Positions 16,874-26,031 of a stretch of DNA of 56,146 nucleotides are shown piece after piece. The position numbers and the translations under genes are program-made. This stretch comes from Caballeronia megalochromosomata (lineage in GTDB: Bacteria > Pseudomonadota > Gammaproteobacteria > Burkholderiales > Burkholderiaceae): positions 1 to 56,146 of the forward strand of contig LRBF01000223.1 in NCBI GenBank assembly GCA_001580565.1, given 5' to 3'. Position 1 is the stretch's first letter. Each line of letters begins with the position of its first letter. A model generated the notes under the pieces. That model saw only the letters and a program-made list of their open reading frames with translations. It ran no database searches and was not told the origin of the DNA.

Positions 16874-18418
16874 TCAAACGTTGTTTGCACTCAACGTCGG
16901 GGCCGGCTGCATGCGCTCCTTCGCGCCGGCGTTGACGGCCTGCTCCACCGCGCGCTGATGCGCCCGCGACAGCTTGCCGAGTATCGGCAGGAGCGCCATG
17001 GCGACCGCCGCACCGCACGCCGCGAGCCAGCCGAGCCCGTAGAACAGATGCGTGTAGAGCGGCAGCGACTGCAGCGGTTCGAGATTGCCGGAGGGCATGC
17101 GCGCGAAGTTGGCGACGACGCTGCCGAGATACTGCGACACTCCCGTCGCGACAAAATACGCGCCCATCATGAAGCCGCTCATGCGAGCCGGAACGTAACG
17201 CGCAATCATCGCGAGGCCGAGACCCGACACGAGCAGCTCGCCCAGCGAATACAGGCCGTAGCCCGCCACCATGAACCACGACGACACACGCCCGTCCACC
17301 GCATAGCGTCCGCTCAGACCGAACACGAAGAAGCCGACCGCCACGACGACAAATCCCAGCGCATATTTCACCGCCACGGGAATATCGCGGCCACGGCGCG
17401 CCTGTCGCGTATAGACGAATGCGAGGATCGGGCTCAGCAGCATGATCCAGATCGGGTTGAGCGCCTGGAACTGCGCCGCGCTCCACGTGAACATCTCGGT
17501 GCCGCCGATCGAAAACGACGGATCGACGTTGCGCAGCGCGAACAGCGTGAGCGACGTCGACATCTGCTGATAGAACACGAAGAAGAGAATGACCTGGAGC
17601 GTCAGAATGAGCGCCGCGACGAGGCCAGCGCGCTCGCTGCGGTCGCACTTCGTGAGCATGTAGCCGAAGATCGCGAGAATGGCGACGCCCGCCGTGTAGA
17701 CACACGCCACCGCCACCGCCTTGTGCTGCAGGATGAACACGGTCGATGCCGCCAGCGCGATGCCGCCCGCCGCCACCGCGAACGCGTGCTTCCAGCGAAT
17801 CGGCTCGTCGTCCGGCGCGGAACCGATGTGCGCGAGCGTGCGACGCATCACCGCGAAATTCAGCAAGCCGAGCACCATGCCGCCGCAGCACACGGCGAAC
17901 GCGGCGTGCCAGCCCCAATGATCCTTGATCCACGGCGTCGCCAGCATCGAGAACGTCGAGCCGATGTTCACCGCCATGTAGTAGATCGTGAACGCGCTGT
18001 CGATGCGCGCGTCGTCGCCCTCGTAGATGCGGCGCACGAGATTCGCTGCGTTCGACTTGAAAAGCCCGTTGCCGACGACGATCACGCCGAGCGACGCGTA
18101 CATGAAGCCGAGCGTGTCGACCGGCAGCGCGAGCATCAGATAACCGAGCGCGAGCACGATCGCGCCCGCGGTCATGGTGCGGCGCGCGCCGAGCACCTTG
18201 TCGCCGATCCAGCCGCCGATCGACGGCGCCGAAAACACGAGCGCCGTGAACGCGCCCCAGGTGAGGTTGGCGTGGTCATCGGCGAAACCGATCTTGTCGA
18301 CCATGAACAGCACGAGCAGCGCGGCCATGCCGTAATAGCCGAACCGCTCCCACATTTCGATCAGGAAGACGGTCGTGAACGAGCGCGTCTGCGAAGCGCC
18401 GGACGAGTGAGTCAGCAT
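16874..18418 (-). CDS. POT-family proton-dependent oligopeptide transporter
   Basis: This 514-aa MFS-type protein with about 14 hydrophobic segments should import di/tripeptides with protons. The family ExxERFxYY signature is seen as IEMWERFGYYGM, and the second motif as FTIYYMAVNIGSTFS. The ATG at 16416 side of the frame is rejected; the start used is ATG 18416-18418 (MLTHSSGASQTRS), because a longer frame adds an arginine-rich leader. Closest named relatives are DtpA/DtpT-like. It stands alone between the initiator tRNA and a 500-bp non-coding stretch. Confidence 0.93.
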   Translation of the reverse strand: MLTHSSGASQTRSFTTVFLIEMWERFGYYGMAALLVLFMVDKIGFADDHANLTWGAFTALVFSAPSIGGWIGDKVLGARRTMTAGAIVLALGYLMLALPVDTLGFMYASLGVIVVGNGLFKSNAANLVRRIYEGDDARIDSAFTIYYMAVNIGSTFSMLATPWIKDHWGWHAAFAVCCGGMVLGLLNFAVMRRTLAHIGSAPDDEPIRWKHAFAVAAGGIALAASTVFILQHKAVAVACVYTAGVAILAIFGYMLTKCDRSERAGLVAALILTLQVILFFVFYQQMSTSLTLFALRNVDPSFSIGGTEMFTWSAAQFQALNPIWIMLLSPILAFVYTRQARRGRDIPVAVKYALGFVVVAVGFFVFGLSGRYAVDGRVSSWFMVAGYGLYSLGELLVSGLGLAMIARYVPARMSGFMMGAYFVATGVSQYLGSVVANFARMPSGNLEPLQSLPLYTHLFYGLGWLAACGAAVAMALLPILGKLSRAHQRAVEQAVNAGAKERMQPAPTLSANNV

Positions 18419-18918
18419 CGGGAATATCCTTGAACAACGGTAAGCGAATCGGCGCATATCCAGATGCCGATTGCACTCGATGACGAAATGAGCGAGTCAC
18501 GCGGATTACGCCAGGCGATTATCCGCGGCAAACGCGTGATTATCGCAAATTACAGACGCGTTCCTGCTTACAGGCAACAAACGCAATATCGGGGACGGGG
18601 CGAGATATCGGCGCACGACGCAGCATCGCCGGGCGCGCGGAGCATTGAGCTTTCATTGACCTTCCATTTCCGTGAACGGTTTCTCGCGTATGGCGTGAAA
18701 TCGATCGTTGCGGACTTTGAACGCACAGAAGGATCGCTTCCATGCGTGTCAGTTGAATTAAGCGAATCGCAAGCTTATTGCGATCTGCGAGTGGCGCATT
18801 TTGTTGTTATTTGTGTATCGCGTCACTCGGGGATAGCCCTAAAGACTTAATGTGCCGTTATTCGCCATGACTCAACGTGATAATCCGCGCAATTATTTCG
18901 ATCGCGATATTCGCGGAA
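18419..18918. other. Intergenic, AT-richer, no gene recognised
   Basis: This 500-bp stretch lies between the POT gene and the LysE gene, both on the minus strand, and is visibly less GC-rich than its flanks. It should hold the POT promoter. A 128-codon plus-strand frame (18464-18850) has no recognisable domain and poor codon use for this genome, so it is not called. No hairpin with a U-tract was found. Confidence 0.5.
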
Positions 18919-19551
18919 TCAGGTCGCGGGCCGGCGTACGAAAGCCAGCATGACGCCGAAGGCGATCATGAGCGCCCCGCTCACGCGATTGAACCACGTG
19001 AAGCCGCGCGCGCCGCGCGAGAGTGAACCCAGGCGCGCACCCAGCGCGGCATAGATGACGATCGCCACCACTTCGAGCAGCAGGAACGTCGCGCCGAGAA
19101 TCGCGAAGCTCGTCGCGTACGCGCTGCGATCGACGAATTGCGGGAAGAATGCCGTGAACACGAGGATCGCTTTCGGATTGCCGGCAGCGACCCAGAATTC
19201 CTGTTTGGTCAGCCGCGAGAGACTCACGGGACCGCGCGGCGCGCCCTCTTCCCTGACGACGAGCGCCGGCCCCGAGCGAAGCAGCTTCACGCCGATCCAC
19301 ACGAGATAGGCCGCGCCCGCCAGCTTGATCACGGTGAAGAGCGTCTGCGATGCGAGCAGCAGCGCGCCGAGCCCCAGCCCGGCGATGGCGATCATGATCG
19401 CGAACGCGACGATCCGTCCGGACGACGCCAGCACCGAGGTGCGCACGCCATCGCGCGCGCCGTTCGACAGCGACAGCACGTTGTTCGGCCCGAAGGCCAT
19501 GTTGATGGCGAAGCACGCGGGCAGGAAAAGCGAGAAGGTCTGGAGCGACAT
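18919..19551 (-). CDS. LysE-family amino acid exporter (RhtB type)
   Basis: This is a 210-aa membrane protein with six likely TM segments. The family motifs are GPNNVLSLSNGARDG near residue 22 and AGNPKAILVFTAFFPQF around 125. The start is ATG 19549-19551 (MSLQTFSLFLPACFAINM). Members export basic or hydroxylated/neutral amino acids; the substrate is not readable from sequence. It lies between a porin gene and the POT transporter, on the same strand as both but well separated from POT. Confidence 0.92.
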   Translation of the reverse strand: MSLQTFSLFLPACFAINMAFGPNNVLSLSNGARDGVRTSVLASSGRIVAFAIMIAIAGLGLGALLLASQTLFTVIKLAGAAYLVWIGVKLLRSGPALVVREEGAPRGPVSLSRLTKQEFWVAAGNPKAILVFTAFFPQFVDRSAYATSFAILGATFLLLEVVAIVIYAALGARLGSLSRGARGFTWFNRVSGALMIAFGVMLAFVRRPAT

Positions 19552-19617
19552 GGGACACCTGCTGACCGGCGGAAACGAGACCGCTAAGTTAGCACGCGCG
19601 CGACGCCCCAAAAAGTC

Positions 19618-20760
19618 TCAGAAACGATGACGGATGCCCGTGCTCAGCATCAGCTGATTGCGGCCGCTCGACGGATCGTTGGTGTTGATCACCGCCGGCG
19701 CGCCCGACGAAGCACGCTGATAGATCGATTCGAGATAGACATCGGTGCGCTTGGACAGCAGATAGTCGACCTGCAACGCGCCCTCGTGCCAATGCGCGCC
19801 GCCGCCGTTGGTGTACACGTACATCCCCGATATCTGAATGGCCGGCGTCAGCTTGTAAATCCCGTTGATCTCGTAGTTGTTGAGCGCAAGGGACGGCATC
19901 AGCTCGCCGGTGTCGGCATCGGTGACGCCGGAATTGATCGCGCGGGAAAACGCGCCGCTCAGCGTGAATTCGCCGATTTCGTAACTCATGCCGACGCCGA
20001 ACGTGTTCTGCTGCTGCACGTTCGCGTTGAATACCGTATTGCCCGGACCGGGCAACGTGAGCGAATCGTACGCGCCGCTCGTCGTGTTGCCGCGCCCGTT
20101 GTTGTGCAGGTAAGCCGCGCCCGCGTTGAACGAGCCCGCCGAATAGTTCGCCCCGACGCTGTACGCGCGGTTGTCCGAGAACGCGCCAGCCTGATTGGAG
20201 AACGCGTAGAGGCCGCCGAAGCTGAAGCCGCCGTAGTTCGCGCTCGTGTATTTGACGGAGTTCGAAGCGAGAAACGAGTTATTGGCGTTGTCGTTGTCGA
20301 GCACGTGCGCGAACGCGGTGCCGCCCGTGTTGCCGGTGAGCGTGAAGGTCTGGAAATAATCGTGAATGGAATCGTACTGGCGACCGAACGTGAGCGTGCC
20401 GAGCGTATCCGTGCCGATGCCGACGTACGCCGGATGATCGTTGAGGCCTTCGCCCGTCGCGACCGACAAGCCGCGTTCGAGCCGGAAGATCGCGCGCGCG
20501 CCGCCGCCCAGATCCTCGGAACCCTGCAGCCCCCAGTAGCTCCCGTCGACGGTGCCGCTCGTCAGGCGATATTGCGAGTTGCCGCCCACGTTATTCGTAT
20601 AGGCGACGCCGGTGTCGAGCTCGCCGTAGAGCTGTACCGAACTCTGCGCCCAGACTGCCGCCGGCGAGGCGATGAGCGTAGCGCATACCGCCATCGAATA
20701 GACACGGCCGGCCCCGGAGATCGACGACGCAGTTCGGGACGCTTTGGGGCGGTTGGGCAT
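19618..20760 (-). CDS. General diffusion porin (Gram-negative trimeric type)
   Basis: This 380-aa outer-membrane beta-barrel is of the Burkholderia/Neisseria porin family (Porin_4). The N-terminus is an unusually long signal region (about 38 residues, cleavage after A-V-W-A-Q or nearby). It is followed by SSVQLYGELDTGVAYT and SYWGLQGSEDLGGGARAIFRLE, both classic. It ends in GIRHRF with the terminal Phe required for BAM insertion. The start is ATG at 20758-20760. No partner gene is needed; porins of this family are usually single transcription units. Confidence 0.95.
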   Translation of the reverse strand: MPNRPKASRTASSISGAGRVYSMAVCATLIASPAAVWAQSSVQLYGELDTGVAYTNNVGGNSQYRLTSGTVDGSYWGLQGSEDLGGGARAIFRLERGLSVATGEGLNDHPAYVGIGTDTLGTLTFGRQYDSIHDYFQTFTLTGNTGGTAFAHVLDNDNANNSFLASNSVKYTSANYGGFSFGGLYAFSNQAGAFSDNRAYSVGANYSAGSFNAGAAYLHNNGRGNTTSGAYDSLTLPGPGNTVFNANVQQQNTFGVGMSYEIGEFTLSGAFSRAINSGVTDADTGELMPSLALNNYEINGIYKLTPAIQISGMYVYTNGGGAHWHEGALQVDYLLSKRTDVYLESIYQRASSGAPAVINTNDPSSGRNQLMLSTGIRHRF

Positions 20761-20978
20761 GGAAGTTTCCTATGGTTCTTCTTTCGGGAAGATTGTCAGT
20801 TCTGTGAGGGGCCTTGTCAGTCAAAAAAAAGCGCCCGCCCGCATCTGTCTCTTGGAACCAACGAACGACCGTTTTCCGCACGTTTCCGACTTGCCGGATC
20901 GGCGCGATTGAGCGTAGCCCACGCGCAGCCGCGCTTGCCGCTAGAATCGGGACGACTTCAGCCACCCCGACCACGCTC

Positions 20979-21722
20979 ATGCCCAATCAGACTCGCGCCA
21001 TCCTCACCGGTCACACGCGCGGACTCGGCGCCGCGCTCGCGGAGCTTCTGCTCGCGCAAGGCGCCGACGTGCTCGCGCTCTCCCGAACCCGCAACGACGC
21101 ACTCGCCGCGCGCTATCCCGGCAAGTTGCACGAGGTCGAACTGGATCTCGCCGATTCGGTGAAGCTCGCCGAATGGCTGTCGGGCGAAGCCTTGTCCGGC
21201 TTCGTTTCCGGCGCCGCACACGTGCTGCTCGTCAACAATGCCGGGCTGCTCGCGCCGGTCGGCAGTCTCGCGGATCAGGCGCCGGCCGCCGTCGCACGCG
21301 CGGTCAGCGTGAACGTCGCCGCCCCGCTGATGCTCGCGGCGGCCGTCGTCCAGGCCGCCAGTCAGGCGCCGGATACGCGCATCGTCCATATTTCCAGCGG
21401 TGCCGCGCGCAACGCCTATCCCGGCTGGAGCATCTACTGCGCGACCAAGGCGGCGCTCGATCATCACGCACGCGCGGCCATGCTCGACGGCAATCGCGGG
21501 CTGCGCATCTGCAGCGTCGCGCCGGGCGTCGTGGACACCGACATGCAGGCCGAAATCCGCGGCACCGATCCGGGGCGCTTCCCGATGCGTGAACGCTTCG
21601 ACGCGCTCAAGCGCGAAGGCCAGCTCGCGACGCCCGGGCAGTCGGCGAGCAAGGTCATCGAGTATCTGTTGAGCGATGCATTCGGCGACACACCGACGAT
21701 CGACGTCCGCGATCTGACGTGA
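20979..21722 (+). CDS. SDR-family oxidoreductase
   Basis: This is a short-chain dehydrogenase of 247 aa from ATG 20979-20981. The cofactor motif is TGHTRGLG, NNAG appears as VNNAGLL, and the active-site Ser/Tyr/Lys are in HISSGAARNAYPGWSIYCATKAA (YxxxK as YCATK). The substrate is not predictable. It resembles sepiapterin-reductase/YueD-like SDRs, which lack a C-terminal specificity loop signature. It converges with the RNase H-like gene, the two stops being 18 nt apart. Confidence 0.9.
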   Translation: MPNQTRAILTGHTRGLGAALAELLLAQGADVLALSRTRNDALAARYPGKLHEVELDLADSVKLAEWLSGEALSGFVSGAAHVLLVNNAGLLAPVGSLADQAPAAVARAVSVNVAAPLMLAAAVVQAASQAPDTRIVHISSGAARNAYPGWSIYCATKAALDHHARAAMLDGNRGLRICSVAPGVVDTDMQAEIRGTDPGRFPMRERFDALKREGQLATPGQSASKVIEYLLSDAFGDTPTIDVRDLT

Positions 21723-21740
21723 TCATTCAGACCGGTGGCC

Positions 21741-22418
21741 TCAGGCCGCTTCCACCGTCGAGCGCGCCGAACCGAGCGCCTCGCGCGACAGTGCGTCCGC
21801 GCGGACGTTGCGCGCACGCGGTATCCATTGCAGACGCACATCGCCGATTTGCGCGATGAGCGCACGCACGCGCGCAGCATGATGCGCCAGTGAGCGGATG
21901 CCCGCGCCGTCCGGCGCGCCGACATCGTCGATCACGACGCGGCTGTCGCCGTAGATCACCGCGTCCGTGGCGCCCGCGCGCTGCGCCGCTTCGAGCACGG
22001 CGATGAGCGCGAGATATTCCGCCACGCTGCTGTCGCCGTTGCCGGCGGCGAGGCTGATCTCGAACGCCTCGCCAAGCGGACCGACGAGCATGCCGCCTAT
22101 CCCCAACCGGCCGGGATTCGGTCGCGCCGAGCCGTCGAACCAGCCGCGCCATCCGCTGGTTTCGGGCTCGGTGTTGCGCGGCTTGCGGCTTGCGCGCTCG
22201 GCGCGCCGGATTTCACGCGATCGCAGCGCATCGGCGTGCCGGGCTTGCGCGGCGCGGCGCGCATCGATCAGATCGCGCAAGGATTGCCCGCCCGCCGCCT
22301 TTTCCAGTGTCCTGACGAGCGCCGCATGCTCAGAAATAGCGGCGCCTCGGGCGAGCCGCTGGCTCTGCATGCGTTCCTTCTTGTACGCGACGGCGAGCAG
22401 TTCCTCGAAAGCGATCAT
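21741..22418 (-). CDS. RNase HI-like protein with N-terminal extension
   Basis: The 225-aa product has an N-terminal helical, basic part (1-85) and a C-terminal RNase H fold (about 90-215). The four acidic catalytic positions are present: D95 (WFDGSARPNPG), E134 (SVAEYLAL), D158 (IYGDSRVV) and D208 (RADALSRE). It is therefore probably active on RNA-DNA hybrids. It is distinct from housekeeping rnhA, which lacks this extension and is about 150 aa. The start is ATG 22416-22418; a longer upstream frame reads through the promoter region of the next gene and is rejected. Confidence 0.87.
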   Translation of the reverse strand: MIAFEELLAVAYKKERMQSQRLARGAAISEHAALVRTLEKAAGGQSLRDLIDARRAAQARHADALRSREIRRAERASRKPRNTEPETSGWRGWFDGSARPNPGRLGIGGMLVGPLGEAFEISLAAGNGDSSVAEYLALIAVLEAAQRAGATDAVIYGDSRVVIDDVGAPDGAGIRSLAHHAARVRALIAQIGDVRLQWIPRARNVRADALSREALGSARSTVEAA

Positions 22419-22532
22419 GGGCAGCGAAAGGTTTGAGCGAGCTCCGAGCTTAGCAGACACCCATGACACGTCATGGGTACGACCGTTGCTGATCGAAAAG
22501 CATCGACACAACCGGTCGGCAAGGAGCGAATC

Positions 22533-23039
22533 ATGAATCAATCGATGGAGCAGTCTGCGGCGGGCGCGAAGATCGTCGGCAAGGGTGCGGCGACGGCTGC
22601 GGGCCCGGGGCCCGATGTCATGGCGGCGAGCACGCTCGACGGCAATTCGGTGACGAGCAGCGACGGCCATGACGTCGGCTCGCTCAAGGAAATCATGCTC
22701 GATGTGGCGAGCGGACGTATCGCGTATGCGGTGCTGTCGAGCGGCGGCTTTCTCGGCATCGGCGACAAGCTGCTCGCCGTGCCGTGGAGCGCGCTCACGC
22801 TCGATACCGACAACCGGTGTTTCCGGATCGACGCGACGGCCGATCAGGTGCGCAACTCGCCGGGCTTCGACAAGGATTCGTGGCCGTCGATGGCGGACCA
22901 GGTCTGGGCGAGCACCGTGCATCAGCACTACGGACGCGAGCCCTACTGGTCGAACGACCGCGCAAGCGACGTCAGCCCGAGCGGCGCGATCCCGCCCGAA
23001 GGCGTGGACGCACCCGAAGCGGGCGGCGTGAAGCTCTAA
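22533..23039 (+). CDS. PRC-barrel domain protein
   Basis: This is a 168-aa soluble protein with ATG at 22533 preceded by AAGGAGCG. A single PRC-barrel spans about 30-105 (VTSSDGHDVGSLKEIMLD, then GDKLLAVPWSALTLD). The tail contains SWPSMADQVWASTVHQHYG and PYWS, motifs I recall from stand-alone PRC proteins induced in stress or stationary phase. Such proteins are often called photosystem reaction-centre H-like, which is misleading in a non-phototroph. No direct role can be assigned. Confidence 0.85.
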   Translation: MNQSMEQSAAGAKIVGKGAATAAGPGPDVMAASTLDGNSVTSSDGHDVGSLKEIMLDVASGRIAYAVLSSGGFLGIGDKLLAVPWSALTLDTDNRCFRIDATADQVRNSPGFDKDSWPSMADQVWASTVHQHYGREPYWSNDRASDVSPSGAIPPEGVDAPEAGGVKL

Positions 23040-23102
23040 CCAGGAACAAAGGGGAATCGCCGCCAGACGGCGGCTGGAACGACGCTACGGGCGTACGGGC
23101 GG

Positions 23103-23345
23103 TCAGTCGCGCGGACGCTCTCCGACCTGAATGTCGGCGTTCTCCGTCTCGTCCATCAGCGCGCGCAGGACGTCGCCTGCGAATTCCTCGATGGCGAAAT
23201 GCCATTCGAGCGACCCGACCGGGAAGTCGTTGGGACTGCACTTGCCCTGCGCGCGGCGGATCGCACCGACCGAGAGGCTCAGCGCGCGAGCGTGCTGAAA
23301 GTGCGGGTCGTCCGAGTCGAGGAACGGGAATTGATCTTTATCCAT
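23103..23345 (-). CDS. Small hypothetical protein (80 aa)
   Basis: The gene encodes an acidic 80-residue protein starting MDKDQFPFLDSDDPHFQHA at ATG 23343-23345. It has no signal peptide or membrane segment. The frame has the expected third-position GC and stands divergent from the KTSC-like gene, with start codons 84 bp apart. I recognise no family. Confidence 0.6.
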   Translation of the reverse strand: MDKDQFPFLDSDDPHFQHARALSLSVGAIRRAQGKCSPNDFPVGSLEWHFAIEEFAGDVLRALMDETENADIQVGERPRD

Positions 23346-23429
23346 GACACCCTTAACGGTCCCGGCCGACGAAACTTTAGGCCCGCCTGAACACGCAATC
23401 GTTTGCGCTCGTGCGAGCCTGAAGACGCC

Positions 23430-23654
23430 ATGCAACGCTATCTGAATCTCGCCGGCAATTCGGGTGTCGAGGCATTCGACATCCTGCGCGACGGTATCAA
23501 GGTGCGCTTCGTCAGCGGCGGAACATACTTGTATGACTACCGCGTGCCCGGTCGCACGCGCGTCGAGGAAATGAAGCGGCTTGCCCGCGCCGGACGCGGG
23601 CTCAGCACATATATTGCGAAGTTCGGTGGGGAGTATGCCGAAAGAATCGACTAG
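23430..23654 (+). CDS. KTSC-like small protein
   Basis: This is a 74-aa protein from ATG 23430. The pattern DILRDGIKVRFVSGGTYLYD followed by YRVPGRTRVEEMKRLARAGRGLSTYI resembles the KTSC domain fold (strand-turn-strand then helix). The exact KTSC tetrad is not conserved, so assignment is tentative. KTSC domains occur alone or next to lysyl-tRNA synthetase-like proteins; function is unknown. Confidence 0.65.
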   Translation: MQRYLNLAGNSGVEAFDILRDGIKVRFVSGGTYLYDYRVPGRTRVEEMKRLARAGRGLSTYIAKFGGEYAERID

Positions 23655-23716
23655 CTGCCCGAAGGGGCGATTCTACGCGAGATCGGAATGTTTTCTTCCG
23701 ACGAATCCATGCGGGG

Positions 23717-24454
23717 TCATCGCGCGGATGGCAGATGCGGCACGCTTTCGTTGACGGTCGTATTGAGTTGATGAAGCTGGCGTTGCTGTTTGTTGAGTTG
23801 GGCCTGCGCCGCGACGCGCCGCCCTTCCAGTTGCGCCAGTTCCTTGCGGACTTCCTGTTGTTTCAGCGCGACTTCCTGATCCTGCTCGCCGCCGCGCTGA
23901 AGATCGACACGCACGCGTTCGATCTGCGCTTCCGACTCCGCAATCAGACGCGAAAACTGCTCGTTCTGCGCCTCGAGGTGCGCGCGCCGCATTTCTGCGT
24001 CGGCGAGACGCATCGCCTGTTCGACGAAGTGCCGGAACGCCGGCTCGGCCGTGCCGATATCGCCGGCCTTGAGCACGCGCCAGACGGCATCCTCGTGATA
24101 CAGCACGGCGTAATAGACAAGCTCACGCGGATAGAACAGCAGACGCGCCGAATACGCGAAGCTCTGAAACGTCCGAAACGTCGCAAGCGCGCCTTGCTGA
24201 ACGAGCCATTCGACCTCCGCGAGTTGCGCGGCCTGCAACGCCTGCTTGCCGGATTGCTGCGCAGGAACCGTTGCGGGCCGCAAGGGCGTTACGCGGGTCG
24301 CGGGCTGGACAGCCGGGACTTCCTCTTCCTCAGGCACGTCTTCGGCTTGAATGTCGGGCGCGGCAAAGCGAACCGGATTGTGCGCTTTCTGGCGCACGAG
24401 AAACGATGGTGCATTGTCGAGCAAGCTCCCTCTTCTGCTCAGCAGGCTTTTCAC
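23717..24454 (-). CDS. DUF2968-family protein
   Basis: This 245-aa protein starts at GTG 24452-24454 with GGGAGC six bases upstream. Residues 75-150 contain the DUF2968-like core (FQSFAYSARLLFYPRELVYY and a VWRVLKAGD stretch). They are followed by a long coiled coil of about 90 residues rich in Q, E and R. Members I recall are found mainly in Burkholderiaceae, many with a signal sequence. Here the N-terminus is basic but lacks a hydrophobic stretch, and an acidic, proline-rich linker follows. Function is unknown. Confidence 0.75.
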   Translation of the reverse strand: MKSLLSRRGSLLDNAPSFLVRQKAHNPVRFAAPDIQAEDVPEEEEVPAVQPATRVTPLRPATVPAQQSGKQALQAAQLAEVEWLVQQGALATFRTFQSFAYSARLLFYPRELVYYAVLYHEDAVWRVLKAGDIGTAEPAFRHFVEQAMRLADAEMRRAHLEAQNEQFSRLIAESEAQIERVRVDLQRGGEQDQEVALKQQEVRKELAQLEGRRVAAQAQLNKQQRQLHQLNTTVNESVPHLPSAR

Positions 24455-24735
24455 GATAGCTCCCTGGCCGATCCTGTTTCAGGACCAGCCGTCATGCGGT
24501 GAGATTGGCGGAAAACAGGACCGCGACATGCGTTATTCGAATTTCTTGAATGCAGAGCTCGATTATTCTGCATGACGAACGACATGCAGTCGCTCTTGGT
24601 CAAATAAGCTGTCGAATCAAGTATAGGCGAGACATTCGGCGTTTCAAACGCAGCGAAGAAAGACGCCAATGCGGTGCGTGGATTCCACAAGAAACAAAAA
24701 CACAAAAAATTACGCGACGAATAAACTGTCGAGCA
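24455..24735. other. AT-rich intergenic stretch
   Basis: This 281-bp stretch lies between the DUF2968 gene and the next minus-strand gene and is markedly AT-richer than average. It should contain the promoter of the DUF2968 gene. No convincing frame or terminator hairpin was found. Confidence 0.4.
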
Positions 24736-25308
24736 TCACGAGTGACGATAAGCCGCTTGCGTGCCGTGCATTCTCGTCTTCGCAATCCGGGCGGAGCGCG
24801 CCTTCGACATCAGCGCGACCATGCGCATGATCCTGATGCCCTGAACGCCGCCCGTGATTCCCGGCGTGCTGGCGACGCGCGATTCGAGCGAGCCCATCAC
24901 CCCGTGCAGACTGGCGACCGGCGCAGGCATCTTGGGCGCGACGATCGCCACGGGCGCATGTTGCACCGGCGGGTGGGGAACATCGGGGGTTCGTTGATCA
25001 TCGGTGAAGAAGTCGGAAAGCACAGCGGGTACTTCGCTCCGTAACTGCCCTTCATCGCGATTCTGAAAAAAATTGTGAATCGATTCGAGATGCTCAATCG
25101 ACGATTGCTCGACGCGCCGTGCAATCGTCGCGCAGCGTTGCAGTTTCCAGTTTTCGCGCTGGCTGACCAACGCGATCGAGTCCGCGATACGCGTGCGCAG
25201 CTCTGTTTCTCGGCACGCAATCAACGCGCGCAGCATGTGCGCTTCCTCACCCGACTGGTCGGGCAAACGATCGCGCCATTCCAATAAATCGTTCAGTGTG
25301 ATCGACAT
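24736..25308 (-). CDS. Hypothetical protein (190 aa)
   Basis: The product starts MSITLNDLLEWRDRLPDQS at ATG 25306-25308, preceded by GGAG. Residues 1-95 look helical and possibly coiled (HMLRALIACRETELRTRIAD). Residues 110-140 are proline-rich and the end is basic (LMSKARSARIAKTRMHG). There is no signal peptide or membrane helix. I recognise no family. Confidence 0.65.
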   Translation of the reverse strand: MSITLNDLLEWRDRLPDQSGEEAHMLRALIACRETELRTRIADSIALVSQRENWKLQRCATIARRVEQSSIEHLESIHNFFQNRDEGQLRSEVPAVLSDFFTDDQRTPDVPHPPVQHAPVAIVAPKMPAPVASLHGVMGSLESRVASTPGITGGVQGIRIMRMVALMSKARSARIAKTRMHGTQAAYRHS

Positions 25309-25545
25309 GAAATACTCCGTGGCGTTCAGCCCCATTGGGCCGGATTCAGACAGTTCGAGATTGTTTGGATCGCGAATTGTGAGACCCGCGCCCTTGATCG
25401 CCTGCCGAATATGCTATCCGTTTATCGACCGCTTATCGCGGTTTCAGACACAAATAAGGACAGTCCTAATCCCGACCCGGCGCGGCACGTTCGATGCTGA
25501 CAAACCTGTAAGCGGCGCACGGGCGCCGGCCTCAAGGAGACGGAC

Positions 25546-25821
25546 ATGAGAACCCCTATCGTGATTGCCGGCGCGCTCCTCGCGCTCGCCAGCACTGCCG
25601 CGCTTTCCCAGGAAATGTCGCGCGACCAGTTAATGCAGCGCCAGCAGCAAATGCAGCCCGGCAAGAATGACCCGATGCCGAGTCCGCGCACCGGAGATGC
25701 GTCGCAAGGCGGCGTGCAGTCCGGCAGTTCCGGCAGCGGCACGCTGATGCAGCAACGCGAGCAAGGCATGTCGCCGAATCAGTCGCAAGGGTCGCAATCG
25801 ACCGGAACGATGAAGCAATAA
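25546..25821 (+). CDS. Small secreted Gln/Met-rich protein
   Basis: This 91-aa protein has a clear Sec signal peptide (MRTPIVIAGALLALASTAAL, cleavage near ALSQ). AAGGAGACGG precedes the start. The mature part of about 70 residues is low-complexity, rich in Q, M, S and G, with no cysteine. It is probably periplasmic and disordered. No family was recognised. Confidence 0.7.
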   Translation: MRTPIVIAGALLALASTAALSQEMSRDQLMQRQQQMQPGKNDPMPSPRTGDASQGGVQSGSSGSGTLMQQREQGMSPNQSQGSQSTGTMKQ

Positions 25822-25872
25822 TCGCACTCGCCGTTTCACGGGACCGCGCAATCGCAAAGGCCGGTCCGATTG

Positions 25873-25905
25873 CATGCTTGTCCACAGTTTTGGTGGACAA
25901 GCATG
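25873..25905. promoter_or_regulatory. Perfect 13-bp inverted repeat
   Basis: CATGCTTGTCCAC (25873-25885) is matched exactly by GTGGACAAGCATG (25893-25905) with a seven-base centre. No T-run follows on either strand, so it is a poor terminator. It is more likely an operator or a stable RNA hairpin between the small secreted protein gene and the H1-like gene. Confidence 0.6.
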
Positions 25906-26000
25906 TAGATAACTCGGGCACAGCGCGCTTATTCCGTTGATGGGACGAGCATTCGCGCAGCACGCCCCGACGGACCACGCGCCCATAAACCGTATATACT

Positions 26001-26031
26001 GTTTTCTCCACACGCGACGACAGGAGAAAAC
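26001..26031 (+). promoter_or_regulatory. Dyad covering the Shine-Dalgarno of the H1-like gene
   Basis: GTTTTCTCC (26001-26009) pairs with GGAGAAAAC (26023-26031), whose GGAGA is the ribosome-binding site of the ATG at 26034. TATACT at 25995-26000 directly abuts the left arm. If transcription began there, the left arm would be largely outside the RNA and the dyad would be a DNA operator. If transcription begins upstream, the RNA hairpin would hide the ribosome-binding site. Confidence 0.55.

Noticed and set aside
18464..18850. 128-codon plus-strand frame between the POT and LysE genes
   Set aside because: No recognisable domain, low-GC stretch with poor codon use, and it lies where the POT promoter should be.
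25878..25886. Possible DnaA box in the 25873 dyad
   Set aside because: A single one-mismatch site is expected by chance; no cluster of boxes or AT-rich unwinding element is present.
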